In this document: positions 45,910 through 53,201 of the stretch, piece by piece
Numbering within the stretch: position 1 is the stretch's first letter
Layout: every line of letters starts with the position of its first letter
NCBI GenBank assembly: GCA_044347745.1
Contig: JBIKUD010000001.1
Coordinates: 72,728-136,727, forward strand
Direction: 5' to 3'
Length of the DNA stretch: 64,000 nt
Source of the DNA: JAIBBV01 sp044347745
Lineage (GTDB): Bacteria > Bdellovibrionota_C > UBA2361 > JAFLCA01
Position numbers and translations under genes: made by a program
Notes under the pieces: generated by a model
The model's database searches: none
The model's input: only the letters and a program-made list of their open reading frames with translations
What the model was told of the DNA's origin: nothing

Positions 45910-47047
45910 ATGGCTGACTATTTCGATCTTAATGCTGCTAAAAGCAGCATCTCTGCCCTCGGCGAGCGCATTAAAGCGCTGAGGGGGTTTCTTTGACGTC
46001 GATACCTGTAAGAACCGCCTCGTTGAATTAGAAGAGCAAGCCTCCAGCCCGGAATTTTGGAATAGAGCCGAGCAGGCAAAAGCTGTATTGCGGGAGCGTT
46101 CACGCTGCGCCGCAGCGGTTGATCAATACGCCAAATTAGAAAAACTCCTTGGTGATGCACTTGCCACGGTGGAAATTGCGATTGAATCAAATGATGCTGA
46201 ATTTATAAGTGAGTGTCAGACCTCATTGTCTTCTCTTCGCTCGGCAGTTGAGCGGGAAGAATTCCGCTGCAAGATGAATGGCGAGTTTGATAGAGCTGAT
46301 GCAATTCTTGAGCTGAATGCAGGGGCCGGTGGAACAGAGGCCCAAGATTGGGCTGAGATGTTATTGCGTATGTATCTTCGCTGGGCAGAGCGAAAAGGTT
46401 TTCCTGTTGAAGAGCTTGATTTTCAACCAGGAGATGGAGCTGGAATAAAAGGTGCGACCATCTTGATTCGCGGCGATTTTGCCTACGGGCACCTACGCAA
46501 TGAACAAGGTGTCCATCGGCTCGTGCGTATCTCCCCTTTTGACTCGAATGCTCGCCGTCATACTTCATTCGCTGCGGTTACGGTTACTCCAGATATTGAA
46601 CAGGAAATTGAAATTGTAGTTGATGAAAAAGATCTAAAAGTTGATACCTACCGCGCTGGTGGTAAAGGTGGTCAGCATGTGAATAAAACCGACTCTGCGG
46701 TTCGTTTGACCCACATGCCTACAGGCTTAGTAGTCGCCTGCCAAAATGAACGCTCTCAGCACAAAAATAAAGAGCGCGCGATGCGAACGCTGAAAGCAAA
46801 ACTGTATGAATTACAAAAAGAAGCTCAGAATCAAAAAATTGATGCGTTAAAAGGCGAACGCCGAAAAATTGAATGGGGCAGTCAAATTCGGTCTTACGTT
46901 TTGCAGCCCTATCGCATGATTAAGGATTTACGATCTGGATTTGAAACTTCAGACGTAGAGCGCGTCCTTGATGGAGATATCGATAAAATTGTTGAGTCCT
47001 GCTTGCTTATGGGAGCAGGCGCTCAAACTATTCAAGATCTTGAATAG
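45910..47047 (+). CDS. prfB: Peptide chain release factor 2, with programmed +1 frameshift
   Basis: 378 residues assembled as join(45910..45993, 45995..47047). The first 28 codons (MADYFDLNAAKSSISALGER...) end at CTT followed by in-frame TGA 45994-45996; skipping T45994 restores the frame into DVDTCKNRLVELEEQ. An internal Shine-Dalgarno AGGGGG at 45982-45987 lies 3 nt before CTT, the classical arrangement. The body shows LNAGAGGTEAQDWAEML, the GGQ motif in YRAGGKGGQHVNKTDSAV and codon-recognition region; the stop-codon tripeptide region (SPFDSNARRH) matches the SPF of RF2. RF2 reads UGA and UAA and so controls its own frameshift. Confidence 0.96.
45982..45997 (+). promoter_or_regulatory. RF2 programmed +1 frameshift site
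   Basis: AGGGGG TTT CTT TGA C: internal SD, 3-nt spacer, slippery CTT and UGA stop with following C. When RF2 is scarce the P-site tRNA slips +1 and translation continues. Confidence 0.95.
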
Positions 47048-47193
47048 CCGCTTTTGCATGATTGCCAACTCTATAGGGCCTCATGCATCTATAGTATGTT
47101 CGGTTTGCGCACCCAGTTAATTGGAGTCTCGACTGCCACTTTAATTGCGCTGCCGTACAATGTTTGTATATTCTAAGCTATTGATATTATTAG

Positions 47194-48357
47194 ATGATTC
47201 TTGCAGAGCTCACTAAGGAAATTGAACAATTTAAGGCCACAATTGGTCTGCAAGATTTTGCAATCGGCGTTCCGCAGTCTGATGGGGCTATAGACTTCAA
47301 AGGTAAACGTTTAGTTGACTTGGCCTCCTTTGATTACCTCGGACTACGCACGCAAAAACGACTTGTTCGTGTTTTGCAAGAAGCCTTGGCCCAGCGCGGT
47401 TTAAGTGCAACGCACCCACGCTTAAGTGGTGGTGGAAGTTTTGAGCTTGAACGTGCGGAAGAAAGTGTTGCCAAGTTTTTGGGGCTACAACGAGCACTCG
47501 CTTTTACTGGTAGAACACAAGCCACATTTTCTGTATTGAGCGCCATCCTCAACGAAAGCGATGTCATTTTTTGTAATGAGGACATACAGCTTCCCTGCTC
47601 CGACGCAGCTTACTTGTGTAACGCTCAGGTCTGCGTGCTGGACACCCACAATATGAGCGAAGTAGGTGCTGCCCTCGAGCGCTTTAAGTTTGCGAGACGT
47701 CGTGTGCTTATTGCTGAGGGACTGACAATGCTTACGGGGGCTATCTCCCCTATTCCTGAACTTGCTGTATTGCTTCGTCGTCATGGCGCCTATCTTGTAC
47801 TTGATGAATCCATAGCGCTTGGAGCAATTGGAACTCGTGGCGCTGGTAGCTCGGAGGGAGTTCTATTTGGAGAGGAGCTTTTGGCAATTATTGCTGATTG
47901 TTCATACGGATTATCCTCCCCTCTTGCATTTATTGGTGGTCCTGAGCCCCTCATCGACCTCTTAAGGTCTAGGTCTAAAACCTTTTCGAATGAGATAGCT
48001 CCAAGTCCCGCAATTGCTGGCCTTATTCCAGATGTGCTGAAGGTTATTGAAGAATCCTCTGCTCAGCGCCGAATGATTGCCGCTCGTGCTGCCCTACTCT
48101 ATAGGCGTTTAACAGCCATAGGTATTCAAGCCAATGGTTCAGGTGGACCCATATTGAGTATAGACTTCTCTTCCCCAAGCCTCGCGCATTCGTACGCTGA
48201 AGGTCTATTTCATCGAGGCTTTCATGTTGATGTAGTTTCTTCTCATAAATCGCTTAACAGCCAAAGCTCGGTCAGAATGATTGTAAATTCTTTGGTTTCA
48301 GACACACAGCTTGATAATCTTGCTCAAGCTATTGAGGACATATCAAAACGAAAGTAG
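47194..48357 (+). CDS. Catalytically degenerate alpha-oxoamine synthase homologue, LCB1-like
   Basis: 387 residues, fold-type I aminotransferase of the AOS family (KBL/BioF/serine palmitoyltransferase). Family pattern: VDLASFDYLGLRTQKRLV, HPRLSGGGSFELERAEESVA, AEGLTMLTGAISPIPELAVL, YLVLDESIALGAIGTRGAG. The PLP lysine expected in SxK is Tyr238 (ADCSYGLSSPLAF), the DEAH histidine is Ile207, and the NHAS histidine that stacks on PLP is replaced (QLPCSD). Eukaryotic LCB1/SPTLC1, the non-catalytic subunit of serine palmitoyltransferase, has the same losses and an EGLxMxTG segment. I therefore infer a partner or scaffold subunit rather than an enzyme. A catalytic partner is not in the window. Confidence 0.7.
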   Translation: MILAELTKEIEQFKATIGLQDFAIGVPQSDGAIDFKGKRLVDLASFDYLGLRTQKRLVRVLQEALAQRGLSATHPRLSGGGSFELERAEESVAKFLGLQRALAFTGRTQATFSVLSAILNESDVIFCNEDIQLPCSDAAYLCNAQVCVLDTHNMSEVGAALERFKFARRRVLIAEGLTMLTGAISPIPELAVLLRRHGAYLVLDESIALGAIGTRGAGSSEGVLFGEELLAIIADCSYGLSSPLAFIGGPEPLIDLLRSRSKTFSNEIAPSPAIAGLIPDVLKVIEESSAQRRMIAARAALLYRRLTAIGIQANGSGGPILSIDFSSPSLAHSYAEGLFHRGFHVDVVSSHKSLNSQSSVRMIVNSLVSDTQLDNLAQAIEDISKRK

Positions 48358-48372
48358 TTTCTTCGCAGTAGA

Positions 48373-48388
48373 TGTTCCACGTGGAACA
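48373..48388. other. parS: parS site
   Basis: TGTTCCACGTGGAACA, the canonical chromosomal ParB-binding palindrome, 240 bp upstream of parA. Confidence 0.93.
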
Positions 48389-48412
48389 TGTGGTTTTTAT
48401 AGGTAAGCATAT

Positions 48413-48428
48413 TGTTCCACGTGGAACA
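48413..48428. other. parS: parS site
   Basis: Perfect TGTTCCACGTGGAACA copy, 40 bp from the first. Confidence 0.93.
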
Positions 48429-48477
48429 ATCTAAGCGCATCTATTTTGTAGGTCACATACATATTCATCTTTATGAA

Positions 48478-48493
48478 TGTTCCACGTGGAACA
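48478..48493. other. parS: parS site
   Basis: Perfect TGTTCCACGTGGAACA copy in the intergenic region before parA. Confidence 0.93.
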
Positions 48494-48525
48494 ATGAAGT
48501 TTCCTTGATTTACTAACTGCTAAGG

Positions 48526-48541
48526 TGTTCCACGTGGAACA
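48526..48541. other. parS: parS site
   Basis: Perfect TGTTCCACGTGGAACA copy, 75 bp before the parA start; ParB bound here could also repress parA. Confidence 0.93.
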
Positions 48542-48615
48542 CTTCAACAAAAAGCCATCGCGATTTAGTTTAATTCTGTTGAAGTTGGCAGCGCGGTCGT
48601 GATACTTCAGTACTC

Positions 48616-49416
48616 ATGGCTAGAATAATCGCAATTTCAAATCAGAAGGGCGGCGTCGGTAAGACAACCAGTGCCGTAAGTTTGTCTGCTGAGCTCGCTC
48701 AGCGTGGTCGTAGGGTCTTGCTTATTGACTTCGACCCACAGGGTTCAGCTACTAGCGGCCTCGGTGTAACGGTACCGGAGCAGGGGAGCGACCTTTTTGA
48801 TGTTTTCTTTGGGCGCATCTCTCTTTCAAATATAATTCAACCAACACAAATACCCGGGTTGATGGTTGCTCCCTCTTCGGAGGACCTTGTTGGATTGGAA
48901 GTTGAGCTCGGGAAGACTCCTGGGCGCGAGCTCATTCTTAAGTCTGAACTAAACCTTTTAAAAGTCTCCTATGACTACGTACTAATTGATTGCCCTCCTA
49001 GTTCTGGCCTCCTCACTCTTAATGCCCTAGGAGCATCTGACAGTATTCTTATTCCCCTTCAAGCCGAATATTATGCGCTAGAAGGCCTCTCAGCTCTAAT
49101 GCGTACTATTGAATTTGTTAAGCAGACATTTAATCCTGCCCTTGAAGTCCTCGGCGTATTTATGACTATGTTCGATGCGAGAACCAGCCTTTCAAAGCAG
49201 GTTGAGCAGGAGGCTCGGAAGTTTTTTGCTGGACTCATGTTTGAAAGTAGAATTCCAAGAAATATAAAACTTTCTGAATGTCCAAGTCATGGAATGCCTA
49301 TTTGTTTGTATGACCCATTCTCAGCAGGGGCGCTGGCTTATAAAACGCTCGCTCAAGAGATAGAAAATCGCTGCCTTGGGGTAGTGGACTCCTCAAAAAC
49401 AGTGGTTAATGGGTGA
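48616..49416 (+). CDS. parA: Chromosome-partitioning ATPase ParA (Soj)
   Basis: 266 residues, normal length. Seen: deviant Walker A KGGVGKTTSAVSLSAELA at the N-terminus, Walker A' region VLLIDFDPQGSATSGLG, IDCPPSSGLLTLNALGASD, IPLQAEYYALEGLSALMRT, and C-terminal IPRNIKLSECPSHGMPICLY. ParA dimers bind DNA with ATP and are pulled by ParB-parS complexes to separate origins. Preceded by four parS sites and followed by one, then by parB. Confidence 0.96.
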   Translation: MARIIAISNQKGGVGKTTSAVSLSAELAQRGRRVLLIDFDPQGSATSGLGVTVPEQGSDLFDVFFGRISLSNIIQPTQIPGLMVAPSSEDLVGLEVELGKTPGRELILKSELNLLKVSYDYVLIDCPPSSGLLTLNALGASDSILIPLQAEYYALEGLSALMRTIEFVKQTFNPALEVLGVFMTMFDARTSLSKQVEQEARKFFAGLMFESRIPRNIKLSECPSHGMPICLYDPFSAGALAYKTLAQEIENRCLGVVDSSKTVVNG

Positions 49417-49425
49417 GCATTTTTG

Positions 49426-49441
49426 TGTTCCACGTGGAACA
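49426..49441. other. parS: parS site between parA and parB
   Basis: Fifth perfect TGTTCCACGTGGAACA, 10 bp after the parA stop and about 38 bp before parB. Confidence 0.93.
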
Positions 49442-49479
49442 TGTTCGATTTTATTTAGTAATATTATATAGTTAGGTAA

Positions 49480-50472
49480 ATGGAAGCAAAAAAAACTGGC
49501 AGAAGTGTTCTTGGCAGAGGACTTAGCGCCTTAATTTCATCTCCGGTCCCGGTTGTGCCTAAACAGGAGAGTCAGGAGACTACTCATGGTAGCGCGGCCT
49601 TGAAGGTCGAGATTGGCGGTGCCGCACAAGTGACAGGGCCCTCGGTGTCTGGAGCATTGGTCGAAGGCGTAAGATATGTGCCTATAACCGATGTTGTGGC
49701 AAATCCAACCCAGCCGCGACAGGAGTTTAAAGAAGAAGATTTGGTTGAGCTGACGAGTTCAATCACTGCATTGGGCGTATTGCAGCCAATTCTCGTGCGA
49801 ATTGGAGTTGGTACCAATCAAGGTAAATATGAGATTGTGGCGGGCGAGCGCCGCTGGCGAGCTGCAACTCGGGCAAACCTTAAACAAGTGCCTGTGATTG
49901 TTCGCAGTTTAAGCGACCGGGAAACTCTTGAAATTGCGCTTGTGGAAAATATTCAACGCGCAAATCTAAATCCAGTGGAAGAAGCTTTGGCATATCAAAG
50001 GCTTATGGATGAATTTGGATTGTCGCAATCTGAGGTTGCAGAGCGCGTTGGAAAGGACAGAGCGACAGTATCTAATTTTGTGCGGGTTTTGAAGCTGGCA
50101 CCGCAATCTTTAGATTTGTTGAGAGATGGCAGTTTAAGCCTGGGTCATGCAAAGGCTTTACTTACTATAAAAGAGCCAGCTGCTCAGGTTGGCTTGGCCA
50201 AGAAGGTGGTTGATGAGTCTCTATCCGTGAGAGATTTAGAGGCTATAGTCTCTCGTTCGGTTGTTGTCGAACCGGGCCGTATCACTAAAACCAAGGCTCA
50301 CAATGCGCATGAAGCTGCAGCAAGCTTTCCAGATATTATTGATCGTATGCGTTTGGCGCTTGGTACTAAAGTTATAATTCGCCACCATGAATCTGGCAGG
50401 GGTCGTGTCGAGATTGATTATTTCTCAGAGCAAGAGCTTGATAGGCTAGTCGAGCACATCTGCAAATCCTAG
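49480..50472 (+). CDS. parB: Chromosome-partitioning protein ParB (Spo0J)
   Basis: 330 residues. N-terminal ParA-stimulating basic segment (RSVLGRGLSALISSPV), a linker, the CTPase/ParB domain (VANPTQPRQEFKEEDLVELT, GVLQPILVR, YEIVAGERRWRAATRANL, EIALVENIQRANLNPVEEAL), HTH (LSQSEVAERVGKDRATVSNF) and C-terminal dimer domain. It binds parS and spreads as a CTP-dependent clamp. No separate promoter seen; the intergenic gap of 63 bp contains one parS. Confidence 0.95.
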   Translation: MEAKKTGRSVLGRGLSALISSPVPVVPKQESQETTHGSAALKVEIGGAAQVTGPSVSGALVEGVRYVPITDVVANPTQPRQEFKEEDLVELTSSITALGVLQPILVRIGVGTNQGKYEIVAGERRWRAATRANLKQVPVIVRSLSDRETLEIALVENIQRANLNPVEEALAYQRLMDEFGLSQSEVAERVGKDRATVSNFVRVLKLAPQSLDLLRDGSLSLGHAKALLTIKEPAAQVGLAKKVVDESLSVRDLEAIVSRSVVVEPGRITKTKAHNAHEAAASFPDIIDRMRLALGTKVIIRHHESGRGRVEIDYFSEQELDRLVEHICKS

Positions 50473-50580
50473 GAAGTCATTTTTTTATGGAAATTGACTT
50501 TGAGGCGTGCCCCATGGCGCGGATGGGTCCCGTGCTATGAGAGGAGGGGGTGGTGCGAAGCGAGGTTTGGGTGCGACGGG

Positions 50581-50605
50581 CTCCATCGAATTTGGAGGGC
50601 TTTTT
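50581..50605 (+). terminator. Weak possible terminator after parB
   Basis: CTCCA-TCGAATT-TGGAG stem of 5 bp, then GGCTTTTT. The stem is short, so this is tentative. Confidence 0.3.
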
Positions 50606-50775
50606 GAATGCTCATCGCTGGCCATGTTAAATGGGGCTGTAGGTGAGTTTAATATTTGATAGTGCTCACCAGCCTAAAAGTCATCCGCTTCCCTTAAATC
50701 TGAAAATGCTAGGTAGGCGCAGTCCTAAATAGGGGGCAACTTCTTGGAGTTACCGAAAAAAGTTGCGGTTGACGT

Positions 50776-50803
50776 TTGACATTTTGGCGCGCAAAAAGAT
50801 ACT
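50776..50803 (+). promoter_or_regulatory. Sigma-70-type promoter upstream of bactofilin
   Basis: TTGACA (50776-50781), 16-bp spacer, GATACT (50798-50803). It lies about 120 bp before the bactofilin ATG and may also drive the ATP synthase genes. Confidence 0.5.
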
Positions 50804-50923
50804 TTAAGGCCACCTGAAGCATCAGGGCCACAAAGCTGCATATGTCGCTGTCTTTTGCCCCGTTGCCCTAGGGTACGTTTCGCAAAATCTGCTGAGCAAG
50901 TCCCCACTCTTAAAGGTTTAACT

Positions 50924-51376
50924 ATGTCATTTGGCAAGTTTAAAGACGACACAAAAGAACCAGAGCGCACCGGACCAATTACAACTCTTCAGACGGTCTC
51001 CAGCAGCTCTGGTCGCCCAGATGCCTTTCTTGGTAAAGGCACAAAAGTAGTTGGGGCGCTTAATTTTACGGGCTCTGCTGAGATAGATTGCCAGGTTGAA
51101 GGCGAAATTAACGCCAAAGAACTTCTTACCATCGCTGAAGCAGCGGTCGTTAACGGGAAAATTAATGGCAGCGAAGTTGTTGTGCGAGGCACAGTAAATG
51201 GCGACATCATCGCCAGCAAAAAACTATCTTTGCGTCGACCAGCGCGAGTTATTGGGAACATCACCAGCACCAACTTAAGTGTTGAGGAAGGTGTGGTGTT
51301 TGAAGGTAAGTGCGCAATGGCTACGGCAGCATCGGGTGCGGTTGATGCCACTAAGTCGGCGCAGGCTAAGGCCTAG
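50924..51376 (+). CDS. Bactofilin
   Basis: 150 residues, polymer-forming cytoskeletal protein. The central bactofilin beta-helix is clear: AFLGKGTKVVGALNFTGSAE, IDCQVEGEINAKELLTIAE, AVVNGKINGSEVVVRGTVNG and LSLRRPARVIGNITSTNLSV, with disordered ends. The frame opens at 50855, but ATG 50924 (MSFGKFKDD) has AAAGG about 7 nt upstream. Bactofilins next to parAB are known from Myxococcus, where they position the segregation machinery; this context suggests a similar link here. Confidence 0.9.
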   Translation: MSFGKFKDDTKEPERTGPITTLQTVSSSSGRPDAFLGKGTKVVGALNFTGSAEIDCQVEGEINAKELLTIAEAAVVNGKINGSEVVVRGTVNGDIIASKKLSLRRPARVIGNITSTNLSVEEGVVFEGKCAMATAASGAVDATKSAQAKA

Positions 51377-51493
51377 AGCGCTCACTATCAGCAATTGAGT
51401 TGGGCTCGAAGATCGAATCGTACTGGGGAGCAGGCAAGGGGATTAAAAAAACCCAAACCCTGAGGTTGTATAAAAATTTGGACGACGAACTAA

Positions 51494-51973
51494 ATGGAAG
51501 CTTTTCTAAAAAATTTTGATCTGGTTCCACTCGATGTTTTAATGATCGCCTTGTGCTGCGTATTGTTTGTCGTTTTTTGGCAAGTACTCTCTCAGGTATT
51601 ATGGAAACCCTACCTGCAGCTCATCGAGGCTCGTGAAAAAGCAACAGTAGGCGCGCAAGAAGGGGCGACTCAAGATAGAGCTCGTGCTGAAGAACTTAAG
51701 AGGCAGTATGAAGAAAGGGTTGGCGCCGCACGAGTCGAAGCGATGGAAAAGAAATTCTCGCTTTTAGAAAATGCCAAACGTGAAGCGCATACCATCGTTG
51801 AGAGAGCCGAGGGCGAGGCGCAAGAACACGTTCGCGCTGTTCGCTGGGAAATTGGTAGTAAGATGGAAGACTTCCAGAAGCAGGCAGCTCAAGAAGTTGA
51901 GGGGCTATCACGAATCATTGTTGAGCGGGCGAAAGTCGTCAAACCAGCTTCTCAATCGAAGGGATTAAATTAG
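51494..51973 (+). CDS. atpF': F1Fo ATP synthase subunit b' (duplicate b-type stalk subunit)
   Basis: 159 residues: one N-terminal membrane helix (VLMIALCCVLFVVFWQVLSQ), VLWKPYLQLIEAREKATVGA, then a long charged coiled coil. Together with the next gene it provides the heterodimeric b/b' peripheral stalk. It starts 117 bp after the bactofilin and 12 bp separate it from the next gene. Confidence 0.83.
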   Translation: MEAFLKNFDLVPLDVLMIALCCVLFVVFWQVLSQVLWKPYLQLIEAREKATVGAQEGATQDRARAEELKRQYEERVGAARVEAMEKKFSLLENAKREAHTIVERAEGEAQEHVRAVRWEIGSKMEDFQKQAAQEVEGLSRIIVERAKVVKPASQSKGLN

Positions 51974-51985
51974 CTCAGAGTCTGT

Positions 51986-52594
51986 ATGAAGATGATTCAA
52001 TTGCAAAACAAGATCAATTATAGCTCTGTGAGCATAAAGTGGTGCGCGCTTGCATTAACTGGTGCAGCTCTTTTTAGTCCGCAAATTGCCTTAGCAGCTG
52101 GTGGCAACTCTGGTTCGATCGCTGATTTAAAATGGCCTTGGGTTAATTTCGGCATTTACGTTTGCCTTATTTCCTATTTCCTTCGTAAGCCTTTAGCAAC
52201 AGCCTGGAAGTCTCGTCGAGAGCTTATGATAAGCCTTGTCGGCGGAGCAAAAAAGGAAGCCGAGGCGGCACGCAAGTATCTTATTGAGGCAGAAGCCAAG
52301 ATGAACGCCTTGGATGCTGAGCTTCTAAGAATTGCAGCTGATATTGAAAAAGAGGGTACTCGTGAGGCGGCCGATATAGTGCTTGATGCAAAGAATAGGG
52401 CGCAGCGAATTGTCTCACAAGGAAAAGATTTAGCACAGGCTGAGCTACGGTCGACTGAAGAAGCCTTGCGTCGCGAAATTGTAGAACAGGCGCTTAAGAG
52501 GGCTGAGACTCAGCTTCGCTCTGATCTGAACATTGACACCGATAAGCCGCTTCGAGAGGTAGCCCTTGGAGCTGTTCGTGAACTTGTTCAATAG
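51986..52594 (+). CDS. atpF: F1Fo ATP synthase subunit b
   Basis: 202 residues. N-terminal hydrophobic region (CALALTGAALFSPQIALAA, possibly a signal-like segment), membrane helix (WPWVNFGIYVCLISYFLRKP), then coiled coil with RRELMISLVGGAKKEAEAA and ADIVLDAKNRAQRIVSQGKD. Longer than E. coli b (156) because of the N-terminal extension, as in related lineages. Peripheral stalk linking Fo to the alpha3beta3 head. Confidence 0.85.
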   Translation: MKMIQLQNKINYSSVSIKWCALALTGAALFSPQIALAAGGNSGSIADLKWPWVNFGIYVCLISYFLRKPLATAWKSRRELMISLVGGAKKEAEAARKYLIEAEAKMNALDAELLRIAADIEKEGTREAADIVLDAKNRAQRIVSQGKDLAQAELRSTEEALRREIVEQALKRAETQLRSDLNIDTDKPLREVALGAVRELVQ

Positions 52595-52621
52595 ATTAAA
52601 TGGATTGGGAGAAGGCAGAAC

Positions 52622-53170
52622 GTGGCAAAAACTAGTGAAAAGATAGCTCGAAGATACGCCAGAGCGCTCTTTGATCTTTGTACTCCTGCTCAGGTGGAAG
52701 AATGCAGGGGGGCGCTCGATTCGTTTGCAAAACTTTGGAAGGGCAGCAAAGAGCTACGAGAAGCGGTATTAAATCCAGCCATTCCTTTAGCTGAGAGGGC
52801 AGCCGTGCTTAAGGAGATTTCGCAAAAAATAGCTCCTGGCAACCAGAATATCGAAGGAGCCATACAACTGCTTTTCACCAAGGGTCGTTTAGTTTCTATC
52901 CCCGATGTCGCTGTCGTGTTTGGTCGAATGGTTGATGAGGTTAAGAAGTTGTTGGCACTTGAGATATCCTCTGCTTTTCCATTGTCTGAAATGGAAAGAG
53001 GTGGAGTGCTTAATCAAGTGCAAAAGGAATTTGGGGGACTCGCCTCGATACATTGGATTACTGATTCCAATTTGATCGGCGGAATGCGGGTTAAAGCTGG
53101 TGATAAGTTATTGGATGCCTCGGTTCGTGGCTCTTTAGAGCGTATGAAACAGGTTCTGTTGAGCGCATAA
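52622..53170 (+). CDS. atpH: F1Fo ATP synthase subunit delta
   Basis: 182 residues, GTG start with GGAGAAGG upstream. Delta/OSCP family: EKIARRYARALFDLCTPAQV at the N-terminus, LKEISQKIAPGNQNIEGAIQ, and the C-terminal ITDSNLIGGMRVKAGDKLLD with SVRGSLERMKQVLL. It attaches the stalk to the top of F1. Confidence 0.92.
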   Translation: MAKTSEKIARRYARALFDLCTPAQVEECRGALDSFAKLWKGSKELREAVLNPAIPLAERAAVLKEISQKIAPGNQNIEGAIQLLFTKGRLVSIPDVAVVFGRMVDEVKKLLALEISSAFPLSEMERGGVLNQVQKEFGGLASIHWITDSNLIGGMRVKAGDKLLDASVRGSLERMKQVLLSA

Positions 53171-53201
53171 ATTGATTTGAGATACCTAAGGGAAAAGCAA
53201 C

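Larger units (their letters stand above)
50473..50923. other. Intergenic region between parB and bactofilin
   Basis: 451 bp. The first 110 bp are G-rich (runs of GGGGG around 50545-50560); a weak stem CTCCA/TGGAG with CTTTTT at 50581-50605 could terminate parAB. A sigma-70-like promoter for the bactofilin gene is at 50776-50803. No gene seen. Confidence 0.45.

Noticed and set aside
48361..48615. oriC in the parS cluster
   Set aside because: No DnaA-box (TTATCCACA-like) cluster or AT-rich unwinding element was seen.
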